Origin: Reticulascus tulasneorum | Lineage: Eukaryota > Ascomycota > Sordariomycetes > Glomerellales > Reticulascaceae | Length of the DNA: 64,000 nucleotides | Direction of reading: 5' to 3' | NCBI GenBank assembly: GCA_001557505.1 | Contig: LSAX01000001.1 | Coordinates: forward strand, 434,001-498,000 | Shown here: positions 34,696 through 47,534 of the stretch, one piece after another | Numbering within the stretch: the stretch's first letter is position 1 | Layout of the letters: each line of letters starts with the position of its first letter | Position numbers and translations under genes: made by a program | The notes under the pieces: generated by a model | Seen by the model: only the letters and a program-made list of their open reading frames with translations | What the model was told of the DNA's origin: nothing | The model's database searches: none

Positions 34696-35541
34696 TCATC
34701 TGACCTTCAGCCTGACGATAGCATTCCCGCTACTTTGGCTCTTCGCATCATCATCATTATCATCCTCTTCCAGCTGCCTGACGTACGAATCCGGCCGATT
34801 GTTCTCCTCACTGGCCTTCGCAGCATTATACTTCTTGAATGCCACCTCAACTAGCAGGCCCACCTCCTTCCTATCCCGTCCTATTATCCCCACCGCCAGC
34901 AGCGCCTCAGTCTCCTCAAGCCAATCCTGCAGCTTTCGGAACTCGACCTCATCCTTCCTCAGCCTCTCGGGGAGACCCTGGCCTTTGATCAGAGCCAAGA
35001 CTCCGGCAATGACGGTGTTCGTTGCGCCGAGGATTGTGATGACGAGCGCGTGCGATGCGGCGTTGGGACCCAGCGCTGTGAGCACAGCGCCTAGGACGAT
35101 TTGCGTGAAGTAGCAAACGTAGAGAAGGGTGTTAAGTACAGTGAACTGCCATTTCTTGACCTTTTGCTCGCGTATCACCACATGATAAACGCCGATGGCG
35201 GTTTTGCGGCCCTCCTCGAGCGTGCAGCCATCAGACGTAGGGGAATGATAGTTGATGCCTAGCGCACGGCGGAAGATGACGAGGTTTTCGTCGTTTGGAC
35301 CGCGGATCGGAAGGCCAGCTGGCTGCGGCCAGGAAGAGTTGGTATCGGCTTTGGGAAGGGCAGGCGCTGGTGTTGCGGGGGTCTTCGTCTCCTTCGCCGA
35401 GCGCCTCGTATCTGTGGTAGGAGCGGATGGGACAGCTGGGCTTGCGGTTGTGTTTGGCTGAGCTGTGCCCGACTCAGGAAGGCCGGGGCCTCGAGTTATG
35501 AGCGGAGAGAGCTCATTTACAGGTTTGTTATTCTGCGACAT
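34696..35541 (-). CDS. Fungal SLATT-domain two-transmembrane protein
   Basis: A single-exon gene of 281 residues from the ATG at 35541 (the frame is open 18 codons further up, beginning with non-ATG codons). The first 100 residues are Pro/Thr/Ala-rich and disordered. A SLATT-like domain follows: the phrase NLVIFRRALGINY, then YHVVIREQKVKKWQFTVLN, two membrane helices (TLLYVCYFTQIVLGAVLTAL and ALVITILGATNTVIAGVLAL) and a helical tail GQGLPERLRKDEVEFRKLQD. SLATT domains are predicted pore-forming effectors linked to nucleotide-sensing conflict systems in bacteria. The fungal version is common and uncharacterised. The highly charged C-terminus (EEDDNDDDAKSQSS) is probably cytosolic. It lies 4 kb from the HET relic and 5.7 kb from the NACHT gene. 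Confidence 0.82.
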   Translation of the reverse strand: MSQNNKPVNELSPLITRGPGLPESGTAQPNTTASPAVPSAPTTDTRRSAKETKTPATPAPALPKADTNSSWPQPAGLPIRGPNDENLVIFRRALGINYHSPTSDGCTLEEGRKTAIGVYHVVIREQKVKKWQFTVLNTLLYVCYFTQIVLGAVLTALGPNAASHALVITILGATNTVIAGVLALIKGQGLPERLRKDEVEFRKLQDWLEETEALLAVGIIGRDRKEVGLLVEVAFKKYNAAKASEENNRPDSYVRQLEEDDNDDDAKSQSSGNAIVRLKVR

Positions 35542-38500
35542 TGTGTATCTCGATGAAACGGATGCTGGTGTCTGTTGAAGATGATAATGGTACACAACAC
35601 TGGCGGACAGCGGACAGCGGGCTGCCGATATAAGAAGGCCGAGATGTGCGCCATCTTGTGCGACTCATCGTTTATCCAGATAACGATCTCAAGGCACCAC
35701 ACGACTGACCGAGACAGACTATCAGCTGAGCCTTCGTCTCAGCCCTCGAGTGGGTGACAAACAAGTCACGCTGGACAGAAGCGGACAAATTGGTGGTTGC
35801 ACTAAAAAAGCATGCGGCCTCGGCGGGTGGCGCTTTTGCTGTAGTGGGGTTGGTCGCTGAAATGCACTATTGGCTCGCCTAGGTAGGGCTGCCGCTCTAG
35901 TTGGCGATAATCGAAGAAAGATGCCCCTCCGCACCACACCATTTTCTTCTTGAATGACTGTCGTGAGTATTTACGTGAATGACTGTGAGACTTTAGTAGC
36001 CTCATGGCTTCGATTCTTTATAAGCGGCTATTGCCAGCCACACTCTAGTTAGACAGTCAGCAAATTTGCATCTCACAGCATCGCATAGCTCTTACATTTT
36101 CTGTTGGGAATCCGCACTGACGTAAGGTATCGGGAAAGAAACTTACCGTCTAAGCTTGGCGTCAGACGCACAACATCCCGCAACGCCTCAATTGCTTGTA
36201 TTGAATGGCAAATTCGATCAAAACTAGGCCTCAAGTAAGCCCAAGTCCTCGGATAAATCCTTCGTCCTTCCCATGTGCTCGCCCAGCGTCGAGGCGTCTA
36301 GCTGACTTAGCAACGTGGGAAATGCAACGACAAACATGAGCGCCAAGAACACAGCCCAAGTAAGCAGGGCATCAGACAGCATAGGCTATCGAGTGGGGAT
36401 CATCAGACCGATGAAAAAGTCACGTCAGATTTGCTCCAACCCCGTGGCGAGGTCCTGAAGATGCGAAATGGGACCGTTTAAATCCTCCAGATGAAGTCTC
36501 GTTACTGCTTCTAGATCCGTAGACTTGCGCTAGGCTTCGGGAGCCCCGTTGGTTCCGGTATACCTCCAGCATCTTCTACCATCTTCAGCCGATATCCACG
36601 GCACACTTGCACCACTCCCTTCGTGATCGAAGCGCCAAACTCCAGAGTAATAGGGTCAGCGTCTGGACATTGTTCAGAATCTCAAGCCATCGGAAATTCA
36701 GTGAGATGGCCGCCTGGAATATGGGATTCTGATTGCAGGGATAGTCGTCCGCGAGTTGAGGAAAGGCAGATCGTTTACTGTAGTAGCACAGTTGAGTAGA
36801 TATCCGGAGGCATTCAACGGAGTGAAGTGTGTTGGTGTTTCAATTACGTCATTGTAATAGGCATCACCCTTTAGTTCATTGGAGAAATGGAAGGGAAGGG
36901 AGATGGCCGAACAAAACATTCCATCCTCCTACAGTTGCGGAAGGGAGAAGGAGGCTCGTTGCATTGTCGATCCTCGGATCTTTTGGGAGAAGATGCGATG
37001 TATGCCATTCCCAACGTTAACTGTTCTATCATAGCCATCAAGCTTTGTTCCTCGCCGAACGATCTTCGTTTCTGTTTCGGGCCGAACCTTGAGGGACGAT
37101 GCTCCCTCAGCAGCAACTTGTATTTCACAGAGGATTTAGGTGATGATGGACAAGGTTGGTCGTCCAGATGCGTGCTTTGGTCGGGTCCAGATGAGGGACA
37201 GTAGTCATATCTGCACACCTCCGGTCTGTGCAACGTGGCAATACGACTCTTCCAGCTAATATGGTGATGCCAAAGCAACCCGGCCTCCTGGATGGCAGCG
37301 AAGCCCGACAGCGGCAAACAATGGAAGGGCGGTTCGGGCTCGGAGGTTGGCATGCGGCTCTGGCCGCAGTACTCAATCTGACACGTCTACAAGACCCGGG
37401 GGATGCGTGCCAGCTAGATAAGGTACCTTAGGTAGGCATGGGCAAGACGGGATACGAAGGATTGTGGCCAAATCTTGAAGGGACGGCGTATTAGGCCGCC
37501 CACCTACCCAGAAGCGTGTGGCCTGATACGCCGTCATCTTGGTTTAACCGGCATTGCAGGGGCTGCACAACGTCATGCACCCCAGAATGAGACATAACGA
37601 ATCCCTGGTTCCAAGAGGTTGCTTGAGATGGTGGCTCGTTAGAGGTTAATTGTTCCGTCCTGGGAAACAACATATGGGGACCTGAACACGAGGGACGGGG
37701 CTAACACCTCCCCAGCCACGATCATTCATTTCTCACTGGAGGAGCGCTATAAAAAGAAAGTTTACGGGTACGCCAGCGCTGGACCGCCTCAGGTCGTCTG
37801 GGTAGGTAGTGTAAGTACAGATTAGGTAGCTAAGCTTTCAGGGCCACCTGTTAGGCGCCATTGCAGCCTGGAGTGGGTACCTACCAAAAGCATCATGCAA
37901 GATGGACTGCCAGGTGGGCTCCGTTCAGAAGTTCCAAACTCTACAGGACCTTTGACTTACCTGCTGACTGCAGTGGCAGGTTAAATACCAACCTCCCCTA
38001 CCAGCGGGGGTTAGGGATGCCCTAACCATTTTTGCGGGGAATCCGAGTGGCTCCGCCACCGGCAATTCCCTGCATTCATGCGGTCGCTTTTTGGGAGCCG
38101 CTGACTGGTGATCTTCCCTCGCGCATCCTGACATGGCGACTTGGCTCGCCGGCCAGTAATAATGATACCTGACGATGGGTCGTAGGATTGCCTTCCTGGA
38201 GGCTGGCGATCTTTTACCTCCGCTAAAACCAGGGAGTCGCAAAAGGAAGGAAGGGACGGTCCACAAACTTGGTCGTCGCCCTTCAGATAAATCTCCGTGG
38301 ATCCCAAAATGGGAACGGGGAAAAGGCGACGATCTCGTTCCTACGTAGTGCCTGTTTTTTTCGCCAGCAAAAACATTCACCACCCCGGCCGTTCGTCTGA
38401 AGTAAACGGACCTCTGATGCCGAGATCTCGAAGCACCGACCAGGCTGCCACTTCTTAAAGATTCATAAACCCACCCATTCCTCGCGCTTTGAAACCCAAA

Positions 38501-38570
38501 ACATACACCAGAATAGCGCGGCCACATCTGACCGTCACCCAAGGAAAACACGACGTCATATCCCATCATC
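35542..38570. other. Gene-free region (3 kb)
   Basis: Frames up to 218 codons occur on the minus strand (for example 37925-38581) but have no domain, no consistent composition and no plausible joins. The region carries a near-perfect 16-bp inverted repeat at 37482-37535 and several copies of the aggtaggta/taccttag motif (37424, 37801, 37878). The last 250 bases hold the promoter and leader of the SGNH esterase gene. Confidence 0.5.
37482..37535. repeat. Hairpin, 16-bp inverted repeat
   Basis: The left arm gacggcgtattaggcc (37482-37497) and the right arm ggcctgatacgccgtc (37520-37535) are complementary at 15 of 16 positions, with 22 bases between. The single mismatch is a C-to-T type change. 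Confidence 0.85.
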
Positions 38571-39425
38571 ATGCGAGACACAAGTAACCTCCTTCGCTGG
38601 TGTGCTGTTTTCTTTGCCGCGGCAGGAACAGGTGAGATTTCCGACCTACAAAATCATCGTGATGCGAACTGACATGAACCAGCGGTCCAAGCCGTGCCCT
38701 TGCGGGAACTCCCAACTCTCGCATCTCGCGACTCGCTGAGCATCCTCGTCGGAGGCAATGTCTCCCTCCGCATCATGCCTTTGGGCGCCTCCATCACATG
38801 GGGCTCTGCATCCACTGACGGCAATGGCTACCGCCAGTACATCCGTGACCTTCTAGTTGCAGACGGCAACCCTGTCGACATGGTTGGCAGCCACGCCAAC
38901 GGCACCATGGAGGACAACGAAAACGAGGGTTGGCCCGGTGCCCGGATCTCCGAGGTTCTTGACAAGGCGGAGCTGTCCGTCCCTTCCACGCTACCGAACC
39001 TGGTTCTCATCAACGCCGGCACCAACAACTGCGTCCAAAACGTCGACGTTGACAACGCGGCGGATCAGATCCTCGAGATGCTCAACTACCTATGGACCAC
39101 CTCGCCCAAGGCGTCCCTGGTTCTGTCGACCTTGCTGCCAAACGGAGATGCCAGGGTTGAGGAGTGCGTGCTCGTTGTCAACGAGAAGTACAGAAACCTC
39201 GTCGCCCAGCAGCAGGCCATCTCCAAGAAGGTTGTCTTGGCAGACATGCACACGGATGCTGGACCGCTGCCGGAGGATTTGGTGGACGGGACGCATCCCA
39301 GTGATGCGGGCTATGCGAAGATGGCGTCCATCTGGTTCGATTCGATTGCCGATGCTGCGTCACGGGGGTGGTTGGAGTCGCCTCAGACGCTCCCGGGTGG
39401 TGAAGATCCACCGGCAGACGCATGA
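38571..39425 (+). CDS. Secreted SGNH/GDSL esterase (CE3-like)
   Basis: Exon 1 (38571-38631) encodes most of a signal peptide. A 51-nt intron joins to exon 2 (38683-39425), giving 267 residues with cleavage expected after GTAVQA. The SGNH hydrolase blocks are all present: LRIMPLGASITWG with the nucleophile Ser at about 57, GWPGARISEV, LINAGTNNC, and DLVDGTHPSDAGY with Asp about 222 and His about 225. This order and the LPLGASIT-type start match carbohydrate esterase family 3 acetylxylan esterases, which remove acetyl groups from plant xylan. Other ester substrates are possible. It ends in a short Gly/Pro tail without a carbohydrate-binding module. Confidence 0.86.
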
Positions 39426-40158
39426 CTGTCTTCTGCCATTGAGATTTTAAGGTTGGCGTTTGGGGGTCCATATACCATTTTCGGTTCAGAGCCTTAGCAT
39501 TTATTTCTAATCAAGCACAATGTTCTCAACCTCCCTTCCTCCTGCTGCAACTCATGATACGTGAAGTTAAGGTAGTATGCTAGCAGCAGCATGGTTGTCA
39601 ATCCGACATGTGCTTTAGACTGGTCCAAATGCCGTCGGTTTGCTCGAAAATGTTTAATTGAATATCCTCTTGGGCCAATCACTTAGACAAACTAATGCCA
39701 GCACATTTTTCTGCAGTAATCCAGCAGGCATGATTGCAATGCCTTCCATGACCTCGACATCGAGCCTGATCTACTAGAGTCTTATATAGTACTGGTATTA
39801 TTATCTAGATTAGTTCATTTACAATCTATGAGGGTTAAATACATAAGAAATCCTCCCGGTATCGCACACAACAGCTGCGGCCGGGGCGTACTCGCTAGCG
39901 GCCAGAGCGTACTCGCTAGGGGTCTGGCCGGCATCCTAGGGATAACCGGCAACTCAGTCATGTTATGGAGATATACAAGATTCTAATAATGGGGATTAAC
40001 AGTCCCACTTACAGGTGAGGGGGGAGTTATGCATCGACCCATTGCTGTGGTGGTGTATATAAGGCATGCCCCCTAGAGCGTCTTGGTTTATGAGTCATGG
40101 CTCTCTGGTGTCATATGAAGCATATCTCAATCATCGCAAATCTCAAGAACTAGCAACA
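39426..40158. other. Intergenic region with short tandem repeat
   Basis: This is AT-rich between about 39760 and 39850, then has a 21-bp tandem duplication at 39877-39918. A TATA-like gtatataagg lies at about 40055, some 100 bases before the next start. Confidence 0.5.
39877..39918 (+). repeat. 21-bp tandem duplication
   Basis: Two adjacent 21-base units (39877-39897 and 39898-39918) both end in gcgtactcgcta. They differ only at two G/A positions (ccgggg versus ccagag). Confidence 0.85.
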
Positions 40159-40680
40159 ATGGCCATCATCTATGCCGCCGCTACTCTCCCTGTCAATCCT
40201 CCAGGTGTCTCACGCATTGTTACCCTCGACCAACTCTGGGCAGGTCTAGAACTCAAAGCGCGAAAGCCGCAGCTCTTCCTCTCTGTTATTGAGAGCTGCG
40301 AGGTTCTAGAAGACGACGGCGACACCGTCGTGCGAGCAGTCAAGTTCAAGGACGGGCATGGCGTTGGAATGGCACCGGCGATTGGGCCAACAGTCAAGGA
40401 GCGCATCACGCATATCAAGCCCCTCTCGGGCACCTGCGGCTCGGGGCTGGAAACCTTTGAGGCTATTGGATCGGCCAGTCGTGTTTTGAATATTGTGTCC
40501 ACCGGAGAAAATGAGTCTGAGTTGTACCTTACGTTTACTTTTGAGTGGGATCACGATGAGATTGAGGCACGGAGCGACGAAGCAGTTGCAAAGCAAAAAG
40601 AGTATCAGTCGACGGCTCCTAAGGGTGTCGCTGGGGTGTTGGCAGCGATAAGAAGAATGGTAGAGGAGGGGACCTTGTAG
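40159..40680 (+). CDS. DUF1857 (AtaL-like) family protein
   Basis: The gene encodes 173 residues from the ATG at 40159. The frame also holds an ATG at 40066, but the extra 31 residues do not resemble the family. MAIIYAAATLPVNPPGVSRI, then LDQLWAGLELKARKPQLFLS and VIESCEVLEDDGDTVVR match the fungal DUF1857 family, a START/SRPBCC-like fold with a hydrophobic cavity. The C-terminal ELYLTFTFEWDHDEIEA is also typical. Members appear beside secondary-metabolite genes in several fungi, but no function is established. No biosynthetic gene is adjacent here except a class III aminotransferase 1.2 kb away. It is probably cytosolic. Confidence 0.82.
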   Translation: MAIIYAAATLPVNPPGVSRIVTLDQLWAGLELKARKPQLFLSVIESCEVLEDDGDTVVRAVKFKDGHGVGMAPAIGPTVKERITHIKPLSGTCGSGLETFEAIGSASRVLNIVSTGENESELYLTFTFEWDHDEIEARSDEAVAKQKEYQSTAPKGVAGVLAAIRRMVEEGTL

Positions 40681-41883
40681 AGTTACAGTTGCTAAGTCGG
40701 GTTCTCGCGTTGAGTTGGCAGTTGCGGAACTGCCTAGCTCGAGAGCAAACTTGCATAGCCCCTAGCTCTCTTAATATGGGGTAATTGAATGTTCAAACTT
40801 ATGGTAACCATATTCAGCAGTCAATCATGTTAATCTTCGTAAAAGTTCGAGCAGCATTGGACTGAGAGTTGAAACATAGCATCATACAGTAAAGCCTTAT
40901 TGTGGTCACTTGGATCGCAAGCAAGCAAGCAAATCATCATTTGCACAGTTCACTCCCGTTGCTCGAGCCTTAACACGGCCTCCATGTCATTTATATTGTC
41001 TTCCATTGATTGGTCCTCGGTATGCCATTCTTCTACAGACAGTACTAGATCACTTGATGATGACACGATAGGAGCCAGACTTCTCGTTCATCCACTGCTA
41101 TTACTATCTAAAATACACATCTGCATGGACCCCGAGCCGGTTCGACCAATGATGAAGCTGAATTAGATCGGAATATTACATGCAAAACGGTTCTCGTGCC
41201 CTGCTTGTGTGGGCATGCCGAGTAACCAAGACGCTACACAACGTTGAATATGATGCAACTAAAGCTAGGCCGGGGAGTCCGGACAATGATGCACACGGCC
41301 GAGTGTGCAAACATTGCGAATAAGTGGCAAACGTGTACGAAGCCGGAATACTACTTGGCTTTCTCAAATAAGTATCGGGGATCGGCTGGCACCTGGAAGT
41401 CCGGGTGCCATGTAAGTTGGCTAATAATGATGCTGTAGTAGTATCCCGGCACCGGCTTCTACATTACTTCTTTCGGAAAACTCAGAAGGAATTATTGAAA
41501 GTATTGACACGATCAAATGCACCATTACACTCGCCGTAAGAGTCATTGGCAAAATAATGTGAAATCCATGGCTAGTGGCACTCACTCTCCATCGCGCAGC
41601 TGGGATGCGAAAGGCGTGGATGGTGTAGCGGGGCGATGTCGGACCACCCACTAGCCTTCCCGAGAGTCAAACCCGTAAGCCGATCCACAGAACACCCAAC
41701 GCCTTATCATGCACCCCGCAGCACACTATCTAACTGTCCTGGTGATAGACAAGCCGTTAGGTAACAAGATAAGAGATGAGGTTGCACGGAGAAGAGTATA
41801 AGATGTGGGCGGTGCCGTGGCTGAAATCAACGAAGAAACGACGGGTGAGATAAAATCAACAAGACTGCCGCGACATCATCACC
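40681..41883. other. Intergenic region (1.2 kb)
   Basis: No frame of protein character is seen. The final 150 bases hold a purine-rich leader of the aminotransferase gene. Confidence 0.45.
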
Positions 41884-43340
41884 ATGGCTCCAAGTGCAGT
41901 TGAAACAGCCGCTTTTACCGTGGATGAGATCAAGAGCAAGACGCCCGCCGTATCCGATCCAATTCGGGCTGCTCTTGACGCGTCGAAGGCTCGCTTCGTG
42001 GAGCGCAACCCGAAATCGCAGGCGCACCATCAGCTTGCCGTCGAGAGCTTGCCGGGAGGGAATACCAGAAGCGCAATCTTCACTGCGCCGTTTCCTCTCT
42101 GCATGAAGTTCGGGAAGGAGTACAAACTCGTCTCAGAAGATGACCACACGTGCGACTCCCTGCGCCTGCTTAAACTCTGACGCTGACCTACGTCTAGATA
42201 CACAGACTTTGTGGGCGAGCTCACTGCTGGCCTCTACGGTCACTCCCACCCGGTGATTATCTCCACGATTAAGCATGTCCTGGACAATATCGGCTTGAAT
42301 CTTGGCTCGACGATCGCGCAAGAGCATCTCTATGCGAGTGAGATGCGCAAGCGGTTCGCACTCGACCTTGTAAGGTTCACCAACAGTGGCACGGAAGCAA
42401 ACCTCCATGCGCTTGCTGTGGCTCGGGCATTCACCGGGAAGCGGAAGGTGGTTGTCTTCGCTGGAGGGTATCACGGAGGTGTTTATGGCTTCCCAGGTGG
42501 CAAACCAGGAGTCAACAACGTGGATCTCGATGACTGGATTGTGGCAAAGTACAACGACCTCGACAGCGCAAAGGCAGCCATTCGTACCGATGGTGTGGCA
42601 GCTGTACTGATCGAGGGTATGCAAGGGGGTACGGGAGCTGTTCCAGGCAAACCTGAGTTCTTGAAGGGACTTGAAGCGGCAGCTAAAGAGGTTAGTTGAG
42701 CTTCACCAAATACTTGCCGTGCTAACGTGTCAAGGCCAACGTCCTCTTCATCCTTGACGAAGTCATGACTTCCCGGGTGGCTCCTGGTGGCCTGGCAGGA
42801 TTACATGGACTGAAGCCAGACTTGAAGAGCTTCGGCAAGTATCTTGGTGGAGGTCTAGCATTTGGTGCCTTTGGCGGTCGAAGAGATGTGATGGCTCTCT
42901 ACGACCCGCGAATTGCAGGATCCCTGGCCCACTCAGGCACCTTCAACAACAACTCCCTGGTTCTCCACGCGGGGTATGCCGGCTTGTCGCAGGTATACAC
43001 CCCAGAAGTTTGCGTCGACTTCAATGCTGTTGGTACCCGGTTCCGGGAGCGTCTTTCAGAAGTAGCAAAAGGGACAAAGATGTGCTGGACAGGTGTCGGC
43101 ACGATCCTCGCCTCCCACTTTACAGAGGAAGGGCTGGAGACTCTGGAAAGGGAGACACCAGAGATCCAGGGGCTAAAGGACCTCTTCTTCTATGAGATGC
43201 TGGAAGACGGGTTCTGGCTGGTGCGAAGAGGCAATATTTCTCTCATCTTGGGTACTCCACAGTCTGAACTCGACAGATTCGTCGATTCCGTTGCGGGGTT
43301 CCTAGAACGCCACAGTGATATCTTGAAGCTTAGTCCATGA
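41884..43340 (+). CDS. Class III PLP-dependent aminotransferase (glutamate-1-semialdehyde aminomutase-like)
   Basis: Three exons (41884-42149, 42198-42690, 42735-43340) give 454 residues. The N-terminal LPGGNTRSAIFTAPFPLCM, then YTDFVGELTAGLYGHSHPVI and RFTNSGTEANLHALAVARAF, are the glutamate-1-semialdehyde aminomutase-like signature. ILDEVMTSR holds the PLP-N1 Asp at about 261, and the Schiff-base Lys is at about 288 in SFGKYLGGGLAFGAFGG. Fungi make 5-aminolevulinate by the Shemin route, so this enzyme is unlikely to serve haem. It is probably an aminotransferase or aminomutase of amino-acid or specialised metabolism. Introns are short (48 and 44 nt) with GTGCGA and GTTAGT donors. Confidence 0.85.
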
Positions 43341-43850
43341 GAGCTTGGTGATCCCTTGCCGACAAAGGATCAAAGGGAACGGCACCGACTCATTACATCG
43401 CTTTATGATTCAGAGTCATATGCGCCGTCTACGGGTTCTAAATTGGATGGAGAGTAGCTTGTGTAAGGATGGGGTCAGCCATATGCTCCCAGTCTTGGAA
43501 GAATTGGCATGTTAAGTTCCATGACAATGTAGCAGGTGAAAGCAGAGCTGGTGCATGTAACACAAGAATAGTAACAGAATGCTCTCGGATCTATGCAGCA
43601 CATCTTGCGATTGGCCAAAGCAAACATTTAATGATAATTCGTGGGTTGGTGCCGTGACTTACTTCAAGTGTTGTGATTAAGTAAGCTAAGGTGGCTAAAG
43701 ATTTTCCGGTTCCGATCTTCACCTCGGTGAACACCCAGTAAATTCAGCTATCCCAAACTTTCTCCAAAGCTTAAACTACAAACTCCCACATCGACTTCTC
43801 TCCTCCCATTTCCTCACAATCCCATCCCGCCACCCCCACTCTACCCAGCC
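43341..43850. other. Intergenic region
   Basis: This holds the 3' end of the aminotransferase gene and a C-rich leader of the splicing-factor gene. No gene is seen. Confidence 0.45.
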
Positions 43851-44570
43851 ATGGATTACCAAAACCGCGCCGGCTCCAAGTTCGGCGGCGGCGGCGTCGC
43901 CTCCCACAGCGCCACCAACGCCGACCGTCGCGAACGGCTACGCAAGCTCGCCCTCGAGACGATCGACCTCGACAAAGACCCGTACTTCTTCAAGAACCAC
44001 GTCGGATCCTTTGAATGCCGACTTTGTCTAACGGTCCACCAGAACGATGGCTCGTACCTCGCCCATACCCAGGGCAGGAAGCATCAGACCAACCTCGCGC
44101 GCCGTGCCGCGCGGGAGCAAAAGGAAGGGAAGCAAAACATCGACCCCGCGACAGGCCTGCCCATCGGAGTCGTGGGTGCCGGGTACGGTAGTCTGGCAAG
44201 GAAGAACCTGATCAAGATCGGGCGGCCGGGGTACAAGATCACCAAGATCCGGGATCCGATCACGAGGCAGCAGGGGTTGCTCTTCCAGTTGCAGTATCCG
44301 GATATCGAGCACGGCGTGGAGCCCAAGTGGCAGGTCATGAACGCCTTCACGCAGCACATCGAGGAGCCGGATAAGAACTTCCAGTACTTGCTGGTGGCCG
44401 CGGATCCGTACGAGACGTGCGGCTTCAAGATCCCGGCGAGGGAGCTGGATAAGCGGGACGACAAGCAGTTTAGCTTCTGGGATCCGGACGCGAAGGAGTT
44501 TTGGATACAGGTCATGTTCATGACGGAACGGGAGGAGCGTTTTGGTGCTGCCCCGGGTACAAGGCGATGA
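43851..44570 (+). CDS. prp11: Splicing factor 3a subunit 2 (PRP11/SF3A66)
   Basis: A single-exon gene of 239 residues. SF3a is part of the U2 snRNP and helps U2 bind the intron branch site. MDYQNRAGSKFGGGGVASHS and RRERLRKLALETIDLDKDPY are the highly conserved N-terminus. A matrin/U1-type zinc finger follows at C56-X2-C59-X12-H72-X5-H78 (FECRLCL to GRKH), then NIDPATGLPIG, RPGYKITKIRDP, LLFQLQYPDI and ILPAREL-like KIPARELDK sequence. It ends soon after WIQVMFMTEREERF, as in fungal orthologues that lack the Pro-rich tail of the animal protein. Being intronless is unusual among its neighbours. Confidence 0.95.
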   Translation: MDYQNRAGSKFGGGGVASHSATNADRRERLRKLALETIDLDKDPYFFKNHVGSFECRLCLTVHQNDGSYLAHTQGRKHQTNLARRAAREQKEGKQNIDPATGLPIGVVGAGYGSLARKNLIKIGRPGYKITKIRDPITRQQGLLFQLQYPDIEHGVEPKWQVMNAFTQHIEEPDKNFQYLLVAADPYETCGFKIPARELDKRDDKQFSFWDPDAKEFWIQVMFMTEREERFGAAPGTRR

Positions 44571-45379
44571 ACTGGATAGAGGTTAGGACTAGGTTGCCTT
44601 TGCTGCTGGGCGAGGTGTCGCGGCCTCCTGCAAACACTTTTGCGTCCTGCTGTTGCGCGTGGGATCGTCACGTCTAACAAGTTTATCAAGACGCGAAACC
44701 AGACCATGAAGAAAGTAAGATCAAGCTCCTTAGCTCACTGATCGCTACACGCCAGCTAACTTCCTACCAAGTTGAACATGATAAGATAGTCACCAAAACT
44801 TTGTAGAACAGGAGTAATGCCGTATCAATCCCTTTATTTTGGGTCCGCTCTAGCCCTGCAGCCATATGTGTTCATAAACTTCTTGAACATCTTGCATTCT
44901 TGATATGCCAATCCAGTATTCCTGACTAGATGCCAACAAACCACTTAGCCACCCTCTCCTCCAATCTTCTCGAGCAACCAACCGGTTCATTTCCTCCGTA
45001 ATGCCAAGATTCTTATCCACAGCCGTATGGTCTCAGACCGGGCCTCTAGAAGCAGCGAGCCAGTCTGCATCTTAAACATGAGAAATTCTACTAGCGACGT
45101 TCGGCTGCGTTTTTATGTCGTCATGCGAATAGCAACGCCCATTATGCATTGATCGGTAGACAAAAGAAAATGAGTAAGTATAAGACTAGTGGTGGCGGTG
45201 TGGCAAGAAACCCGCAACAAGAGGGTAGGGACAAAAGGTTGTCAGTTGGAACACGATGCAGCCTTGTGGGCGACGAGGGAATTGATGCGATTTGGCTAGC
45301 CGTATCTTGTCGGCCACTAATGTTGAAGCCAGAAAATTGTGCTCAGAACGTAGGCCAGCCCCCGAAAAGCTGACGTAGA
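44571..45379. other. Convergent 3' intergenic region (0.8 kb)
   Basis: This lies between the stop codons of the splicing-factor and kinase genes. No gene is seen. It probably holds long 3' untranslated regions. Confidence 0.45.

Positions 45380-47534
<2,155 letters not shown>

Noticed and set aside
36871..37353. 160-codon minus-strand frame
   Set aside because: It is rich in Pro/Ser/Arg without pattern, with no homologous feel and no splice partners.
37925..38581. 218-codon minus-strand frame upstream of the SGNH esterase
   Set aside because: It has no recognisable domain, irregular composition, and covers the esterase promoter. Probably chance.
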